A stretch of DNA of 8,107 bases, taken from assembly GCA_029256645.1 (NCBI GenBank), contig JAQSXM010000131.1, positions 1-8,107 of the forward strand, in the 5' to 3' direction. Made by a program: the position numbers and the translations under genes. This document shows, in pieces, positions 1 through 5,932 of the stretch. Each line of letters begins with the position of its first letter. The stretch's first letter is position 1. The notes under the pieces were generated by a model. That model searched no databases. It saw only the letters and a list, made by a program, of their open reading frames with translations, and was not told the origin of the DNA. This stretch comes from Sporomusa sp. GTDB lineage: Bacteria; Bacillota_C; Negativicutes; Sporomusales; Sporomusaceae.

Positions 1-78
1 AAAAAACGAGGGCGGCATTTCAGAGCTGAGTTATCTCACTTGCGTGAGAAACTAACCCCATGAGCCACACCCTCGTCT
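1..78 (-). ncRNA. Candidate structured small RNA or leader RNA ending in a terminator
   Basis: Read on the minus strand, an RNA starting near 78 would fold into a closed structure. The 5' arm ACGAGGG (76-70) pairs with the 3' arm CCCTCGT (12-6), which runs straight into a T tract (6-1). Inside, GGC can pair with GCC. A second hairpin has stem TCTCAC/GTGAGA (49-44 and 39-34), extended by AGTT/AACT across one bulge and capped by the GNRA tetraloop GCAA. An extended -10 box lies just upstream. I do not recognise the RNA family. It could be a small RNA, an attenuator or riboswitch-like leader for a gene beyond the left edge, or only the terminator of the YhcH gene upstream. The plus strand also has a T-rich tract after the stem (80-85), so termination may be bidirectional. 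Confidence 0.4.
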
Positions 79-85
79 ATTTTTT

Positions 86-94
86 ATTATATCA
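86..94 (-). promoter_or_regulatory. Extended -10 promoter element for the structured RNA
   Basis: The minus strand reads TGATATAAT, a perfect TGn plus TATAAT extended -10. A start 7-9 nt downstream falls at about 78-77, exactly where the closing stem of the structured RNA begins. No good -35 hexamer is present at 17 bp, which extended -10 promoters can tolerate. A run of seven G on the plus strand (100-106) sits just upstream. The region is AT-rich, so a chance match is possible. Confidence 0.35.
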
Positions 95-173
95 TTTTTG
101 GGGGGGCATGGCTCACAATTACCATGGTAGACCCTGTAACCTACTATTCCTTGGCGATAGATTCAGGCTATAT

Positions 174-659
174 TCAGGGAGTGAGCAGTGACTTCATCGC
201 TACCTTTAATACTATCTTCCGAACTTTGCCGGGATTAACATCAACGCTACACTGTGTCCGATGAACATCCCACGGGAAATATACGCCAAACATACCTGCT
301 GAAAGGAGTATCTCGCTTTCGACAGATGCAGTATTGTAATAGACAGCATCTTTTTGTGGGCGACGGTCTTCATCAACAGGCCCTACTGCTGCGATTGGGG
401 CAATACCGAGCATTTCTGCACCAGATAAAATATATTGAATATCCACACACTCAAAATGGGATTCAAGCCTGCGTTGTTCTCTTGGTTTAGTAGTACATTC
501 TACTTTAACGTCTGCAAAGATTTCATTACCTTCAATTTCATAGCGTCCAAGTGCCAAGTTAGAAAGATCGTTTTCTAAAAGAAACTTTAGTCCCTTTTGT
601 ATACCGGGAGGGAGCATAGGGAGTTCATTGTTTATATCTGACAAATATCCGATAATCAT
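174..659 (-). CDS. YhcH/YjgK/YiaL family protein, copy 1
   Basis: This 161-residue protein belongs to the family of EbgC, TabA and NanQ, small cupin-like cytosolic proteins. NanQ is a sialic-acid anomerase, and the family often accompanies sugar or sugar-acid catabolism. Visible hallmarks are the N-terminal MIIGYL, the central RLESHFECVDIQYILSG block (His68, Asp73), VDEDRR near 95-100 and FPWDVHR near 128-134 (Asp131, His133), which supply candidate metal or substrate ligands. The length is normal for the family. I start at the ATG at 659, preceded by AGGTG with 6 nt spacing. A GTG three codons upstream is less likely, because the paralogue at 1391-1879 also begins MIIGYL. The upstream flank is decayed transposon sequence and no clear promoter is seen, so expression is uncertain. 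The substrate is unknown. Confidence 0.88.
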   Translation of the reverse strand: MIIGYLSDINNELPMLPPGIQKGLKFLLENDLSNLALGRYEIEGNEIFADVKVECTTKPREQRRLESHFECVDIQYILSGAEMLGIAPIAAVGPVDEDRRPQKDAVYYNTASVESEILLSAGMFGVYFPWDVHRTQCSVDVNPGKVRKIVLKVAMKSLLTP

Positions 660-751
660 TACGTACACCTGCCTTTAATTATTAGAAAATATGGCTCCTG
701 TTGGCATAACGCTTTGCTCCTAGTTCCCAAGTGTGAAAATAGGTTATATTA

Positions 752-1112
752 ATCAAGAACAAGCGTTATTCTACCGCTTTTTTCTGAAGACACAAGATAC
801 TCATGGCTCTATCGTCGGAGCCAACCGAAATTCTGTAAGGCATTGTTGAAGCTGATAAAACCTATTTCCTTGAATTCTGAAAGGTAAGAACCGCGTCCAG
901 AAGCTCGGAACTCCGCTTACCACTCAAGGCTTCGCAAGTGGATGTAGCGGTTAAATGGCGTAGCAACCAAGTCCTTAACAACTACTTGGAATGCTTCTAC
1001 ATTATCGAGCAAAGTAAAGGAAAGAGCATGAGGCAGAAGAAAACAAGATATGCTAGCTCGTGCCTTTGTCCACTCGCGTTATATCCCAACGGAATACTTG
1101 AAGGTTATTTAA
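752..1112 (+). pseudogene. Decayed IS1595-family transposase remnant
   Basis: No single frame is open, but stitched frames give recognisable IS1595-type transposase segments. From 752 one frame reads KNKRYSTAFF*RHKILMAL, then *GIVEADKTYFLEF*, matching the family pattern TAF-WRHKIL then VEADETYFLES, with Trp/Glu/Ser-type codons turned to stops. The catalytic-site Asp and Thr-Tyr-Phe survive, but the usual Glu is Lys (GAT AAA at 854-859). A shifted frame gives ER*EPRPEAR and then, after an apparent internal deletion, NSAYHSRLRKWM*RLNGVATK (from 909). It continues in another frame as LNNYLECFYIIEQSKGKS and ends in a third as DMLARAFVHSRYIPTEYLKVI (1047-1112). At least three stops, two or three frameshifts and a central deletion make it inactive. 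The zinc-ribbon N-terminus and the terminal inverted repeats are not found. Confidence 0.75.
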
Positions 1113-1392
1113 TCCACTCGTACAAGGCATAAAGGACGAGGAGCCATAGCATGACAATGACATATGCCGCAACCCAAATCTTGGGCTTCATAGTAGGTGG
1201 ATTCTTCTTTGATTCTTCACGGCATGTGTTTAACACGCTAGTCGGTATCAACCCTATTGCGAGGGCTATACCAAGAGTCAGAAGGATTACTTCATCCAGA
1301 TAGCCTAGAACTGGAATGAAGTCGGAAATTAAGTCTATTGGGCTTAATGCGTAACCGACGATAATGGCGGTAATCCGTATTAGATAATGATT
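1105..1392 (-). pseudogene. 5'-truncated DUF1232 (YkvA-type) membrane protein
   Basis: The minus strand encodes 95 residues with the DUF1232 signature: GYALSPIDLISDFIPVLGYL, then DEVILLTLGIALAIGLIP, CREESKK and a C-terminal hydrophobic segment VAAYVIVMLWLLVLYALYEW. The usual N-terminal 25-35 residues are missing. The open frame runs back only to a TGA at 1411-1413, inside the stop-proximal end of the upstream YhcH gene, and it has no ATG ahead of the conserved core. The homologous part begins at the YhcH stop codon (1391-1393). Its own stop overlaps the stop of the IS1595 remnant tail to tail. It appears to be a fragment joined to YhcH copy 2 by recombination. An ATT or other rare start is conceivable but unlikely. 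Family members are small membrane proteins of unknown function. Confidence 0.75.
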
Positions 1393-1879
1393 AGGGAACG
1401 AACAGGGAGTTCATCGGTATTTTTACTATTATTCTTCTGGCCTTGCAAGAGGTATTACCAACGTTACACTCATTCCGATGAACGTCCCATGGAAAATACA
1501 CTCCGAACATACCAGCAGAGAGGAGAAACTCGGTTTCGGCTGCTGCACTCTTGTAAAAGATAGCATCCCCACCTTTGAGGCGGCGGTCTTCATCAATATC
1601 GCCTACCGCCGTTAAAGGGGCAACGCCGTGTATTTCTTCGCCCGATACTATATAATGAATATCTACATATTCAAAATGGGCTTCAAGCCTGTTTTGTTCT
1701 TTAGGTTTAGTATCATATTCTTTTTTATTTGATACATACAAGTCGGTACCTTCGATTTCAAAGCGGCCAAAGTCTAAGGCGGAAAGATCTGTTTCTAACA
1801 GAAACTTCAGGCCTCTTTGTATAGCGGACGGGTACATAGGGAGCTCGTTTTCTATGTTTGACAAATATCCTATAATCAT
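1391..1879 (-). CDS. YhcH/YjgK/YiaL family protein, copy 2
   Basis: This 162-residue paralogue of the gene at 174-659 is similar along its whole length, roughly three fifths identical by eye. Shared blocks are MIIGYLS, NELPM, IQ(R/K)GLKFLLE, RLE(A/S)HFE, DEDRR and LLSAGMFGVYFPWDVHR. It carries the same candidate ligands in HFEYVDI and FPWDVH, and one extra Gly in its KGGDA loop. The ATG at 1879 is preceded by AGGTAGGTGT. A long leader of about 220 nt separates it from a putative promoter at 2106-2134, which sits in a sequence shared with the two PIG-L genes. It may therefore belong to the same regulon and act on the same substrate, perhaps as an anomerase or epimerase of a keto or sugar acid. 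That role is inferred. Confidence 0.9.
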   Translation of the reverse strand: MIIGYLSNIENELPMYPSAIQRGLKFLLETDLSALDFGRFEIEGTDLYVSNKKEYDTKPKEQNRLEAHFEYVDIHYIVSGEEIHGVAPLTAVGDIDEDRRLKGGDAIFYKSAAAETEFLLSAGMFGVYFPWDVHRNECNVGNTSCKARRIIVKIPMNSLFVP

Positions 1880-2105
1880 TATGTTACACCTACCTTGTTT
1901 TGTTTTAGATTGTCGGGACTAGCGTCACCGTGCTTGGTGTGACCGACTTTTTGCGAACAGAGGAATCGTTCAAATAAACTTGTATCAGATTTACATCATA
2001 ATTCTCCTTCTTAAAGCATCCATGCCATGCGGTCACGCGTATGAGTCAAGTTAGCACGAAAAATTATTATATTGCTCGATGAGTGAGGTTAGGCTGTTAA
2101 TAATA
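1880..2105 (-). other. Long untranslated leader of YhcH copy 2
   Basis: No convincing gene is present here on either strand. In the minus direction there is a strong Shine-Dalgarno sequence (AAGGAG, about 2004-2009) followed by ATGATGTAA (1999-1991), a two-codon start-stop. If one base after ATGATG is skipped, the frame stays open for about 38 codons and ends in TAATG overlapping the YhcH start. That looks like either a decayed small gene or chance. An imperfect hairpin with GTCACC/GGTGTGAC arms lies near 1923-1943. Confidence 0.3.
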
Positions 2106-2162
2106 ATGGTATATCTGGCTGTTTATGAAAACAAGCGAATATATTTTATAATAATTATTACT
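2106..2162 (-). promoter_or_regulatory. Shared operator/promoter element, copy U3 (YhcH copy 2)
   Basis: The minus strand from 2162 to 2123 matches elements U1 (3386-3425) and U2 (4948-4987). By hand count it agrees with U1 at 32 of 40 positions. The best conserved parts are AGTAATAAT at the left and ATTCGCTTGT at the right. The embedded TTGTTT (2134-2129) has a weak -10 candidate, TACCAT (2111-2106), after 17 bp. The layout suggests an activator site abutting -35, as is common for LysR-type activators. No binding data can be read from the sequence. Confidence 0.55.
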
Positions 2163-2211
2163 TTTTTTACTATTATCAAAAAACATCTATCATAATTGCC
2201 ACATTATGTAG

Positions 2212-2267
2212 AAAAAAAATAACAGACTATAGATTCTCAGTCAGCCTGACCAAGAATCTTAGTCTGT
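2212..2267 (-). terminator. Intrinsic terminator of the LysR gene
   Basis: On the minus strand a long stem is formed by ACAGACTAAGATTCT pairing with AGAATCTATAGTCTGT across one bulged base (outer limits 2267 and 2222). The loop region can itself pair through GTCAG/CTGAC. The stem is followed by ATTTTTTTT (2219-2212). It lies 80 nt after the LysR stop at 2348, in the correct orientation. Confidence 0.85.
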
Positions 2268-2347
2268 TTATGTCGTAAGCATAAGGGGGCGAATTTACCC
2301 TCGCACAAGGCTAGAAATGGATATAACAGATCTTTAGAAAACTGTCG

Positions 2348-3241
2348 TTATACATGGGTAAACCAGTGCAGCTCATTTTGCAACACCGTATTTAAAGCTT
2401 GATCAAAAAGCTTAAGGCTTTGCACTGTACTGGCTTTAGGATCTTTGTGCGTAAGTTTATAAACTGTCCGTTCAGGAGGCATTTCAGAAAGATAAAACAT
2501 ACTAAAATGGCCACTTTTAAGAGCATTCAGGGCTACAGATAGAGGGACAATGGCCCACATCTCTGAGTTTTGCAAAAGTGCTGGAATTACTAAAGCAGTC
2601 GCAACATGACTTCGCCCCCCACACAGAGGATTCCACCATTTATCATGCCAAATTTGATAATTGTTTCCCCATTTTACATATAGTTCGTGATCAGGATTTA
2701 ATTCGTGGGGATATATTATAGTACCAAAGTGACATGTGTCAGACCGTCGTAACACCACCAGCGGTTCAGCGTAACATTTTTCTGCCAAAACCATTGGATG
2801 CGTCCTTTCCAGTAAAGAAAAAGCAACATCAACTTGTCTTCGTTCAATCTCATCGTATAAGTCTGCTGAATGTGATGTTATAACTCTGAGCGTAATTCTT
2901 GGCTGGTGGTGACACAATATTTTGTATAACGGCGGAAAAATTGAGTAAATAATGCTATTAATTACTCCAATCGTCAATGCGAGCTTCGGACCATCAAATT
3001 TAAAAGTTTCTATCTGTTGCTTGAGAGAGGCCCAGCGCTCGGCTAAGTCGACAAAGGCTTCTCCAGCTGGTGTTAATCTGATTCCGTGTCCGCGTTCGAG
3101 TAAAGTCGCGCCAACTTTCTGCTCTAATACCTGCAATCGTTTGCTGATAGTGGGTTGGGCTAAGTTAAGCTGCGCTGCGGCCCGGCTCATATTTCGTGTT
3201 CGAGCTACGGACAAAAATGCTTCCAGACCGAGATCATACAT
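2348..3241 (-). CDS. LysR-type transcriptional regulator 1
   Basis: This 297-residue regulator has the standard LysR length. The N-terminal winged helix-turn-helix covers about residues 2-61, with the core SRAAAQLNLAQPTISKRLQ and the wing LLERGHGIRLTPAGEAF. It is followed by the linker helix and a substrate-binding domain from about residue 90. The C-terminal domain has an unusual aromatic stretch, KWGNNYQIWHDKWWNPL, shared with the second LysR copy at 7602-8107. The ATG at 3241 is preceded by GGAGG with a longish 10-nt spacer. The gene diverges from the PIG-L/VOC unit across a 305-bp region holding operator element U1, the classic arrangement for a LysR protein that activates its neighbour. 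The effector is probably a carboxylate, judging by the CitMHS transporter nearby; this is inference. Confidence 0.95.
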   Translation of the reverse strand: MYDLGLEAFLSVARTRNMSRAAAQLNLAQPTISKRLQVLEQKVGATLLERGHGIRLTPAGEAFVDLAERWASLKQQIETFKFDGPKLALTIGVINSIIYSIFPPLYKILCHHQPRITLRVITSHSADLYDEIERRQVDVAFSLLERTHPMVLAEKCYAEPLVVLRRSDTCHFGTIIYPHELNPDHELYVKWGNNYQIWHDKWWNPLCGGRSHVATALVIPALLQNSEMWAIVPLSVALNALKSGHFSMFYLSEMPPERTVYKLTHKDPKASTVQSLKLFDQALNTVLQNELHWFTHV

Positions 3242-3346
3242 AATGAAAACGCCTCCAATTACAACAACTACTATTAGTGTAGATTGCTTATTCTCTCGAT
3301 TTACTTTCCCTGTATTGGACTTAAAATCCTGTATTTTGTCGATAAA

Positions 3347-3442
3347 CTATGGCGAAACTAAACGCTTGTTGCTGAGTTTCAAAATAGTAATAATAAGAAT
3401 AGAAATAATTCGCTTGTTTTTATAATTGTCTAAATATAAAAT
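3347..3442 (+). promoter_or_regulatory. Shared operator/promoter element, copy U1 (PIG-L 1)
   Basis: The 40-bp core at 3386-3425 agrees with copy U2 at 35 of 40 positions by hand count. Similarity to U2 continues upstream in broken blocks (CTATGG, CGAAAC, CGCT, TGCT, TCAAAA) back to 3347. The core ends in TTGTTT (3414-3419), with TAAAAT 17 bp later (3437-3442), a plausible promoter about 100 nt ahead of the PIG-L gene. It lies between divergent LysR and PIG-L genes, so the local LysR is the obvious candidate binder. Confidence 0.6.
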
Positions 3443-3470
3443 TATTGTAAACAGACATGCATTGTATAAT
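3442..3470 (+). promoter_or_regulatory. Second candidate promoter of the PIG-L/VOC unit
   Basis: A consensus -10 TATAAT at 3465-3470 is preceded at 17 bp by TTATTG (3442-3447), a weak -35. It could give a start near 3477, about 70 nt before the ATG. It competes with the upstream U1-linked promoter as the main start, and only one of the two may be used. Confidence 0.35.
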
Positions 3471-3546
3471 AAACGATGCAGTAATAAGCTTCTGCTAATC
3501 GTGGTTCAGTGAATAGCAGGAACAAAGGTGAAGTAAGGAGGAGATC

Positions 3547-4272
3547 ATGATACAAACTGAAGGAAAATCTATGGTAGTTGTATGTGCTCATGCTGGAGAT
3601 TTCGTTTGGCGAGCGGGAGGTGCGATTGCTCTACATAAGCATAAGTACGGGTATCGCGTAGCCGTTGTCTGTTTGAGCTTCGGCGAGCGTGGAGAAGCTA
3701 ACAGCGCATATCAGAAGGAGGGAGCAAATGTAGAGACGGTACGTGCGCTCCAACGCGCAGAAGCGAGTGCTGCAGCGGAGATTTTAGGTGCTGAAATCCA
3801 TTTTCTAGATGGACAGGACTATCTACTGAAACCTACGCCTGAAATGTTGGAGAAGCTAGTAGATATTTACCGGGAGTTACAACCAGAGTTTATACTAACG
3901 CATCCACCAGTGGACCCGTCCAATTGGGACCATGTTGAAACGCATCGCTTTGCGCTCGAAGCAAGAATGGTGGCTCAAGCGCAAGGACGGCCAGGTGGCA
4001 AGATTATTGGTGCACCACAAGTCTATAGTTTCGAGCCTCATCAGACAGAAATCTGCAACTTTATTCCCAACACATTTTTAGACATAACAGAAGTCTGGGA
4101 GATAAAGTGGCAAGCAATGCAATGTATGTCGGCCAAACCTGCAATGTGGAAATACTACAAAAATATGGCCGAGCAGCGCGGAAGCGTTGCCATGCGCAGA
4201 AGGTTGCAAGGCGGAAGTGCACTAGCCGAAGCGTATCAAAAAAATTTCCCATCCACTGTAAAAGAGCTGTAA
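3547..4272 (+). CDS. PIG-L/LmbE-fold protein 1, GalB-like (4-oxalomesaconate hydratase type)
   Basis: This 241-residue protein has the PIG-L fold, normally zinc-dependent N-acetylglucosaminyl deacetylases. Its sequence pattern resembles GalB, the 4-oxalomesaconate hydratase of bacterial gallate catabolism, a PIG-L member that hydrates instead of deacetylating. Seen directly: AHAGDFVWRAGGAIALH at 14-30 (metal ligands His15 and Asp18), LSFGERGE at 43-50, DPSNWDHVETHR at 123-134 (His129 as third ligand), GAPQVYSFEPHQTEIC at 155-170 and DITEVWEIKWQA at 179-190. The AHAGDF motif, unlike the AHPDD of deacetylases, supports the GalB comparison. The start is fixed by AAGGAGGAG 3-4 nt upstream of ATG. 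The VOC gene follows on the same strand without an obvious terminator. The substrate could be another unsaturated keto-tricarboxylate; exact activity is not proven. Confidence 0.85.
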   Translation: MIQTEGKSMVVVCAHAGDFVWRAGGAIALHKHKYGYRVAVVCLSFGERGEANSAYQKEGANVETVRALQRAEASAAAEILGAEIHFLDGQDYLLKPTPEMLEKLVDIYRELQPEFILTHPPVDPSNWDHVETHRFALEARMVAQAQGRPGGKIIGAPQVYSFEPHQTEICNFIPNTFLDITEVWEIKWQAMQCMSAKPAMWKYYKNMAEQRGSVAMRRRLQGGSALAEAYQKNFPSTVKEL

Positions 4273-4341
4273 GTAAAAGTGCGAAGTTTTTAGGTAAATT
4301 TTACGCCAAGAATTTGGATTCAAGTTAGAGGGAGCGAGCTT

Positions 4342-4401
4342 ATGTTCAAATGGAAAAAAGACTTAAGATCTGGAAGCTTCTTTAATGTCCGATCTATATA
4401 A
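4342..4401 (+). CDS. Possible 19-residue small ORF
   Basis: An ATG at 4342 has a good Shine-Dalgarno sequence (GAGGGAG, 4328-4334, 7-nt spacing) and encodes 19 residues, starting MFKWKKDLRSG, before TAA at 4399-4401. The stop lies 6 nt before the VOC Shine-Dalgarno GAGGAG. The ORF overlaps a hairpin with arms AGATC(t)GGA and TCCGATCT (4366-4395), so its translation could affect access to the VOC start. No family is recognised. It may be a leader or coupling peptide, a gene remnant or chance. Confidence 0.3.
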   Translation: MFKWKKDLRSGSFFNVRSI

Positions 4402-4421
4402 TATTGCGAGGAGACTTAAAT

Positions 4422-4772
4422 ATGTTGAAGAGATTAGATCACATTGATTTGAGGGTTTTGGATGTTGAAGAGCAAGTAGCGTACTTTAAAAAGCTTGGAT
4501 TCGTAGAAATTCGCAGAACACCAGAACCACGGTATTCGGTCGAGGTGGCACTGCCTGGTCCTAATCAGGTCGTATTTGAAGTGCGTGCCGGTGAAGCAGG
4601 CAAGATGGGGATAAATCACATTGCGTTTAAAGTAGAGGGCGCTGAGAGCATTGAACAACTCAAGTCACAGGGGATTCAGTTCAATGTAGAAAGACGCTTG
4701 GTTCAGGATACAGGACGTACGGTTAGCAACTTTACCGATCCGAACGGCAACAGATTGCAACTTACGGATTAG
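4422..4772 (+). CDS. VOC-fold (glyoxalase/dioxygenase superfamily) protein
   Basis: This 116-residue single-domain protein has the paired beta-alpha-beta-beta-beta repeats of the vicinal oxygen chelate superfamily. The first module begins RLDHIDLRVLDVEEQVAYFKKLGF and the second GINHIAFKV, and the last strand is DPNGNRLQLTD. The four metal-ligand positions read His7, Glu53 (VVFEV), His66 and Gln113, where Glu is usual in the last position. The superfamily includes glyoxalase I, methylmalonyl-CoA epimerase, extradiol dioxygenases and resistance proteins, and nothing in the sequence picks one. I start at ATG 4422, with GAGGAG 8 nt upstream; a TTG at 4404 would begin ahead of that site. It sits downstream of the GalB-like gene, probably co-transcribed, so isomerase, epimerase or lyase action on a pathway keto acid is a reasonable guess. 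Confidence 0.85.
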   Translation: MLKRLDHIDLRVLDVEEQVAYFKKLGFVEIRRTPEPRYSVEVALPGPNQVVFEVRAGEAGKMGINHIAFKVEGAESIEQLKSQGIQFNVERRLVQDTGRTVSNFTDPNGNRLQLTD

Positions 4773-4818
4773 TGTCTAGCTAGGAAACCGTTGGTACAAT
4801 GACAATTGTTACTCAATA

Positions 4819-4854
4819 GGAAAGGGCGAGGAAGCGTTGGCTTCTCGTCCTTTT
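4819..4854 (+). terminator. Terminator after the PIG-L 1/VOC unit
   Basis: The left arm AAAGGGCGAGGAAGC (4821-4835) and right arm GCTTCTCGTCCTTTT (4840-4854) form a stem with one wobble pair, one bulged G and a GTTG loop. The right arm ends in TTTT followed by GCTTCT. It lies about 50 nt after the VOC stop, closing the first plus-strand unit before the promoter of the second. Confidence 0.75.
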
Positions 4855-4904
4855 GCTTCTCATAGATATTTCTCAGGGTATTGTCCTGTGTTTATAATAT
4901 TTGC

Positions 4905-5004
4905 CTATGGGGCAGCGAAACCGCTCATGATGCTAGCTATCAAAAACAGTAATAATAAGTATAGAATTAATTCGTTTGTATCTATAAAAAAAGAAATGTA
5001 TGAT
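4905..5004 (+). promoter_or_regulatory. Shared operator/promoter element, copy U2 (PIG-L 2)
   Basis: The 40-bp core at 4948-4987 matches U1, and weaker blocks reach back to CTATGG at 4905. The embedded TTGTAT (4976-4981) has TATGAT exactly 17 bp later (4999-5004), the best promoter of the three copies. A start near 5011 gives a leader of about 125 nt before the PIG-L 2 ATG. A GAATG-ac-CATTC palindrome lies in this leader around 5040-5051. No gene is seen between 4855 and 5134. Confidence 0.65.
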
Positions 5005-5134
5005 TATTATGAATAATTAGAATCGCTCGAAAAACTAGGGAATGACCATTCGGCATCTTTGTGGGTGAAGAAAGGGATTGCCCAGAAAGTGCTAGGTTTC
5101 TTTTATTAATATTATCCAAAGGAGAGTTTGGTAA

Positions 5135-5869
5135 ATGAGTGGGAAAAAAATGTTGATTGTTGCAGCCCATATGGGAGATTTCTTGTGGCGGTGCGGCGGG
5201 ACCATCGCTAAACATGCTAAGGCAGGCGACGAAGTACATGTAGTTGTTTTGTCTTACGGATTGCGCGGCGAGTCAAATGAACTGTGGAAAATCGAAGGCA
5301 TGACTAAGGAACAAGGGAGAATGCTTCGTAAGTCAGAATCAGAAGAAGCTGCCAAAATGCTGGGTATTAACAATATTGAATTATGGGATTATGAAGATTA
5401 TCCTTTTGAAACAACCCGTGATAAACTGGATCGACTGGTAGTAAAACTTCGTACCTTCCGTCCAGATTTTATTGTGACTCATGATAAAATAGACGCTTTC
5501 AATCCAGACCATGGCTTGGTATCTGCTTTTGTGGTTCGGGCTTGTCAGGTGTCATCTGGCGCTGGGGTAGTCCTGGGGGATACAGAGGTTGGTGCTCGTA
5601 GAATTCCGATATTTGGGTACGAGCATCACTACCCAGAACTTTGTGATTTTAAGCCTGGTGTATTTGTGGATATCACCGATGTATTCGAACTGAAACTTAG
5701 AGCGATGGGCTGCTATAAGAGTCAGGCGTTCATGGCTAAACAATATGTAGCTAGGGCGGAACTGCGTGGTAGCCAATGTAGCAGCTTTAGCGGCAATAAA
5801 AAATGCAAATATGCTGAAGCTTTTACTATTTTCTACCCAATAGCACAATACGGTGATCTAGTCTATTAA
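5135..5869 (+). CDS. PIG-L/LmbE-fold protein 2, GalB-like
   Basis: This 244-residue protein is a diverged paralogue of the protein at 3547-4272. The corresponding motifs are AAHMGDFLWRCGGTIAKH at 10-27 (His12, Asp15), LSYGLRGESNELW at 39-51, DAFNPDHG at 120-127 (Asp125, His126), GYEHHYPELCDF at 161-172 and DITDVFELKLRAM at 179-191. The AHMGDF form again departs from the AHPDD of sugar deacetylases and fits a GalB-type hydratase or related hydrolase. The two copies differ clearly in the 130-160 region and at the C-terminus, so they may handle related but different substrates. AAAGGAGA 9 nt before ATG fixes the start. The CitMHS gene follows after 63 bp with no terminator, so the two are probably one operon under element U2. 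Confidence 0.85.
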   Translation: MSGKKMLIVAAHMGDFLWRCGGTIAKHAKAGDEVHVVVLSYGLRGESNELWKIEGMTKEQGRMLRKSESEEAAKMLGINNIELWDYEDYPFETTRDKLDRLVVKLRTFRPDFIVTHDKIDAFNPDHGLVSAFVVRACQVSSGAGVVLGDTEVGARRIPIFGYEHHYPELCDFKPGVFVDITDVFELKLRAMGCYKSQAFMAKQYVARAELRGSQCSSFSGNKKCKYAEAFTIFYPIAQYGDLVY

Positions 5870-5932
5870 ACAGCTTCTCATAAACTTACGGATCTGATTG
5901 GATCGGAACTAACTAGGAATGGAGAGGGATAT

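Noticed and set aside
675..707. Ten-codon minus-strand ORF with AGGAG upstream, ahead of YhcH copy 1
   Set aside because: It is very short, lies next to decayed transposon sequence and has no recognisable motif, so chance is the simplest explanation.
938..1132. 64-codon plus-strand ORF taken as an independent gene
   Set aside because: Its sequence (NNYLECFYIIEQSKGKS) is one frame of the decayed IS1595-type transposase, and the rest is out of frame.
2952..3425. 157-codon plus-strand open frame across the LysR 1 start
   Set aside because: It is antisense to a clear LysR helix-turn-helix region and shows no protein motif of its own.
4397..4402. TATAAT in front of the VOC gene
   Set aside because: A start from it would fall in or after the VOC ribosome site (4408-4413), leaving no usable leader. 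No -35 was found.
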